NCBI RefSeq assembly: GCF_006094435.1
Contig: NZ_CP034783.1
Span: 895,001 to 959,000, forward strand
DNA from: Pseudomonas sp. MPC6
Lineage (GTDB): Bacteria > Pseudomonadota > Gammaproteobacteria > Pseudomonadales > Pseudomonadaceae
Length of the DNA stretch: 64,000 nucleotides
Reading direction: 5' to 3'
Part shown: positions 61,717 to 64,000 of the stretch, in pieces
Layout of the letters: every line of letters begins with the position of its first letter
Numbering within the stretch: the stretch's first letter is position 1
The notes under the pieces: model-generated
Told to the model about the DNA's origin: nothing
The model's database searches: none
What the model saw: the letters and a program-made list of their open reading frames with translations, nothing else
Program-made: the position numbers and the translations under genes

Positions 61717-62985
61717 ATGAAACAGATTCTTCCAGCAACCGGTACCGTGTTGTCCATGGCTGTCGTCTCGGGTTTCTCCGCCGGTGCGATGGCCGCCGAG
61801 GGCGGCTTCATCGAAGACACCACGGCGACCTTGCAAGCGCGCAATTACTACTTCAGCCGGGACTTTTCCGACATCGTCGGCGCCAACCGGCAATCGAAGG
61901 CCGAGGAGTGGGCGCAGGGCTTCATCCTCAACGTCAAGTCCGGTTACACCCAAGGCCCGGTCGGTTTTGGTGTGGATGTCATCGGCCTGCTCGGCCTCAA
62001 GCTCGACAGCAGCCCGGACCGGGTCAATACCGGTTTGCTGCCGGTACAGGATGACGGCCGTGCGGCGAACGATTACAGCCGACTGGAAGGCGCATTGAAG
62101 GTGCGCTACTCCAAGACCGAACTGAAGGTGGGTGAGTTGCAACCCAACGTGCCGGTGCTGGCCTTCAGCGATATCCGTCTGCTGCCGCCCAGCTATCAGG
62201 GCGCAAGCATCAGCTCGAACGAGATCAATGGCCTGACCTTGCAAGGCGGGCACTTGAAATCAACCAGCCTGCGCAACGAGGCCGGCGACGAAAAGATGCA
62301 AGCGATGCTCGGTCATGTACCGCAGCGCCAGGTCAGCAGTGATGGCTTCAACTTCGCCGGTGCCGATTACGCCTTCAATGAAAAGCGCACTTCGGTCAGC
62401 GCCTGGTTCGGCCAACTGGAAGATATCTACAACCAGCGCTTTATCGGCCTCAAGCACAGCCAGCCGCTGGGCAACTGGACCCTGGGCGCCAACCTTGGTT
62501 ATTACGATTCGCGCGAAGACGGCAAACAGCTGCTGGGCAATATCGACAACCAGGCGTTCTTCTCCCTGCTGTCGGCCAAGCGCGGCGGCCATACGTTTTA
62601 TCTGGGGTATCAGGGCATGTTCGGCGACAGCGCCTTCCCGCGGGTCTTTGCCAATATCAGTCCGCTGGGCAACGAAGTGCCGACCTACGAGTTCGCCTAC
62701 ACCGATGAGCGCTCCTGGCAGGCGCGTTACGACTACGATTTCGCGGCCCTCGGCGTGCCGGGGCTGACCAGCACCGTGCGGTACATCACCGGCAATAATG
62801 TCGACACCGGCCTGGGTTTTGAAGGCAAGGATCGCGAACGTGATCTCGATCTCGGCTATGTGCTGCAGAGCGGCAGCCTCAAGGGGCTCGGTATCCGCGT
62901 GCGCAATGTGATGGCGCGTTCCAACTACCGCAGTGACATCGATGAGAACCGTTTGATCCTCAGCTATACGTGGACGTTGCTATGA
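61717..62985 (+). CDS. benF: OprD-family outer-membrane porin, BenF-like
   Basis: A 422-residue beta-barrel porin. Signal peptide about residues 1-27 (ending GAMAAEGG), then [57 protein letters not shown], and the closing strand [10 protein letters not shown]. BenF and relatives form anion-selective channels for benzoate and other aromatic acids. The operon position after benK-benE supports this name; OpdK-like vanillate channels are the alternative. Confidence 0.85.
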   Translation: MKQILPATGTVLSMAVVSGFSAGAMAAEGGFIEDTTATLQARNYYFSRDFSDIVGANRQSKAEEWAQGFILNVKSGYTQGPVGFGVDVIGLLGLKLDSSPDRVNTGLLPVQDDGRAANDYSRLEGALKVRYSKTELKVGELQPNVPVLAFSDIRLLPPSYQGASISSNEINGLTLQGGHLKSTSLRNEAGDEKMQAMLGHVPQRQVSSDGFNFAGADYAFNEKRTSVSAWFGQLEDIYNQRFIGLKHSQPLGNWTLGANLGYYDSREDGKQLLGNIDNQAFFSLLSAKRGGHTFYLGYQGMFGDSAFPRVFANISPLGNEVPTYEFAYTDERSWQARYDYDFAALGVPGLTSTVRYITGNNVDTGLGFEGKDRERDLDLGYVLQSGSLKGLGIRVRNVMARSNYRSDIDENRLILSYTWTLL

Positions 62986-62993
62986 AGCGGTGA

Positions 62994-63236
62994 TCACAGA
63001 TTGCTCATGCAGTTGCCCATCACCTGATACGTCACGCGATGGGTCTGGCCCTGATGATCGATGTAGACCATAGTCGCTGGCACAACGTCGCAGGCGGTTG
63101 CGGTGTCGGACACTGAAACCACTTCGGCGATGTCCAGTGGCTGCGCCGGGTTGTACGGGGTGGCTGGCGACTCGTTGCCGGCGGCCATGGCCGAGGTGGC
63201 GACAAGGGTCAGAAACAGGCTGATCAGGGTTTTCAT
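62994..63236 (-). CDS. DUF2790 family periplasmic protein
   Basis: An 80-residue exported protein: signal MKTLISLFLTLVATSAMA, then the DUF2790 core (YNPAQPLDIAEVVSVSDTAT, CDVVPATMVYIDHQGQTHRV) with two Cys (CDVVP, GNCMSNL) likely to be disulfide-bonded. GGAG precedes the ATG. It converges on benF with 8 bases between stops and diverges from the LysR gene. Function is unknown; this family occurs in many copies in Pseudomonas. Confidence 0.85.
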   Translation of the reverse strand: MKTLISLFLTLVATSAMAAGNESPATPYNPAQPLDIAEVVSVSDTATACDVVPATMVYIDHQGQTHRVTYQVMGNCMSNL

Positions 63237-63357
63237 TTTTCCGTGCTCCGTGTTGATTCCGATAGTTTGATTCTAGTCTTTGCCCCGGCCTGATAAAGAG
63301 GCCTGCGCCTGATGCAGCCTTACAGGAAACGTAACAATTATTGCCCTTGGAGGGCCC

Positions 63358-64000
63358 ATGGACCTGCTCAATAACTTGCGGGTGTTCGTCCGCGTGGTGG
63401 ACTGCGCAAGTTTTACCGCCGCCGCCGATGCGCTGGACCTGTCGACCGCGCAAGTGTCGCGACTGGTGGCGGATCTGGAGCAGCATGTACAGGCGCGCTT
63501 GCTGCAACGCACCACGCGGCGGTTGAGCCTGACCGAGGCCGGTGAGCGCTTCCTGTTGCGCAGTCGGCAAATTCTTGAAGAAATGGAAGAGGCCACGGCA
63601 GAGGCGCGCGGTGCCCATCTCAAGCCGAGCGGACGGCTGCGGGTGCACAGCATGAATGGCCTGGGCGTATTGATCACGCCATTGATCGCCCGTTACAGCG
63701 AGCTTTACCCCGATGTGGTGTTCGAACTGACCCTGTCGCAGCGTAATCCCGATCCGCTGGAAGAAGGGCACGACGTGGTGATTTCGATCGCCCATGAACT
63801 GGCCGATTCGCAATTGGTCGCCCAGGTGATCGGGCAGGTCTACAGCGTGCCCTGCGCCTCCCCGGCGTACCTGCAACGGCGTGGCGTGCCCCATACGCCG
63901 CTGGCGCTGAACGAGCATCAGTGCCTGCGCATGCTTGACCCGTTGTACGGCGATGAGTGGGTCTTCCAGGACGAGCATGGCGAGCAGGCGGTCAGCCCGG
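63358..64000 (+). CDS. LysR-family transcriptional regulator (partial, N-terminal 214 residues)
   Basis: The gene runs off the right edge of the window. N-terminal winged helix: MDLLNNLRVFVRVVDCASFT, AADALDLSTAQVSRLVADLE, RLLQRTTRRLSLTEAGERF. The effector domain begins near residue 90 (GRLRVHSMNGLGVLITPLIA). GGAGGG precedes the ATG. It resembles the CrgA-like group (DsdC/PA2877-type). Whether it controls the ben operon is doubtful, since the XylS-type repeats point to an AraC-type regulator. Confidence 0.9.
   Translation, partial: MDLLNNLRVFVRVVDCASFTAAADALDLSTAQVSRLVADLEQHVQARLLQRTTRRLSLTEAGERFLLRSRQILEEMEEATAEARGAHLKPSGRLRVHSMNGLGVLITPLIARYSELYPDVVFELTLSQRNPDPLEEGHDVVISIAHELADSQLVAQVIGQVYSVPCASPAYLQRRGVPHTPLALNEHQCLRMLDPLYGDEWVFQDEHGEQAVSP

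Overview
This is a window of a Pseudomonas chromosome, most like the P. fluorescens group. The evidence is GC-rich coding DNA, many REP/REPIN repeats of the pseudomonad types 'GTAGGAGCGAGCTTGCTCGCGA' and 'GTAGGAGCCGGCTTGCTGGCGA', and a gene order that, as I recall it, matches the inverted P. aeruginosa PAO1 interval from about PA4606 (cstA-like) to PA4535 (DUF1780), with a few insertions. I saw no phage, plasmid, insertion sequence, CRISPR array or rRNA. Most of the window is core chromosome.

Layout. (1) 1-2.3 kb: end of a cstA-type peptide/pyruvate transporter gene, ybdD, a CobW/YjiA GTPase gene and the first of two GntR regulators. (2) 2.3-4.5 kb: a minus-strand dctA-like symporter gene followed by the two GntR genes, with FadR-type operator palindromes upstream. 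This looks like an insertion between the CobW gene and glyA. (3) 4.6-9.9 kb: glyA and a four-PAS GGDEF-EAL protein gene (morA). (4) 10-20.5 kb: ettA, gdhA, a GreA/GreB-like factor gene, envelope proteins of unknown function and a Lon-like protease gene. (5) 20.5-26.3 kb: small conserved genes, among them a Fur-box-controlled gene, fklB, a PhnA-type zinc-ribbon gene and ispB. (6) 26.4-30.8 kb: rplU-rpmA, obg, proB, creA and rpsT. (7) 31-38.6 kb: murJ, then ribF-ileS-lspA-fkpB-ispH. (8) 38.6-49.3 kb: the type IV pilus block fimT / fimU-pilV-pilW-pilX-pilY1-pilE, thiO, and the pilSR two-component genes. (9) 49.5-55.1 kb: bamD divergent from rluD-pgeF-clpB, with a heat-shock promoter before clpB. 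(10) 55.4-55.9 kb: tRNA-Asn, tRNA-Pro, tRNA-Lys and a second identical tRNA-Pro. (11) 56.1-58.9 kb: ndh, a DUF3094 gene, a MOSC gene and a DUF1780 gene. (12) 59.1-63 kb: an uptake operon benK-benE-benF-like for benzoate or a related aromatic acid, preceded by XylS/BenR-type direct repeats and Crc/Hfq-type A-rich motifs, then a DUF2790 gene and the start of a LysR gene.

How the genes work together. The pilus block encodes the minor pilins and PilY1, which prime and tip the pilus, next to the PilS/PilR pair that controls pilin expression elsewhere. BamD, IspH, LspA, MurJ, IspB and RibF are envelope or cofactor housekeeping. EttA, L21, L27, S20, Obg, IleS, RluD and the tRNAs serve translation. 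The benK-E-F operon carries uptake functions only; no benzoate catabolic gene or benR lies in the window.

I did not find a wholly new system. The best leads are the XylS/BenR-type control site of the orphan uptake operon, the Fur box before a small conserved gene, the dctA-gntR-gntR cluster with its operators, the GreA/B-like factor with a shortened coiled-coil tip, and the REPIN population with a conserved interior.
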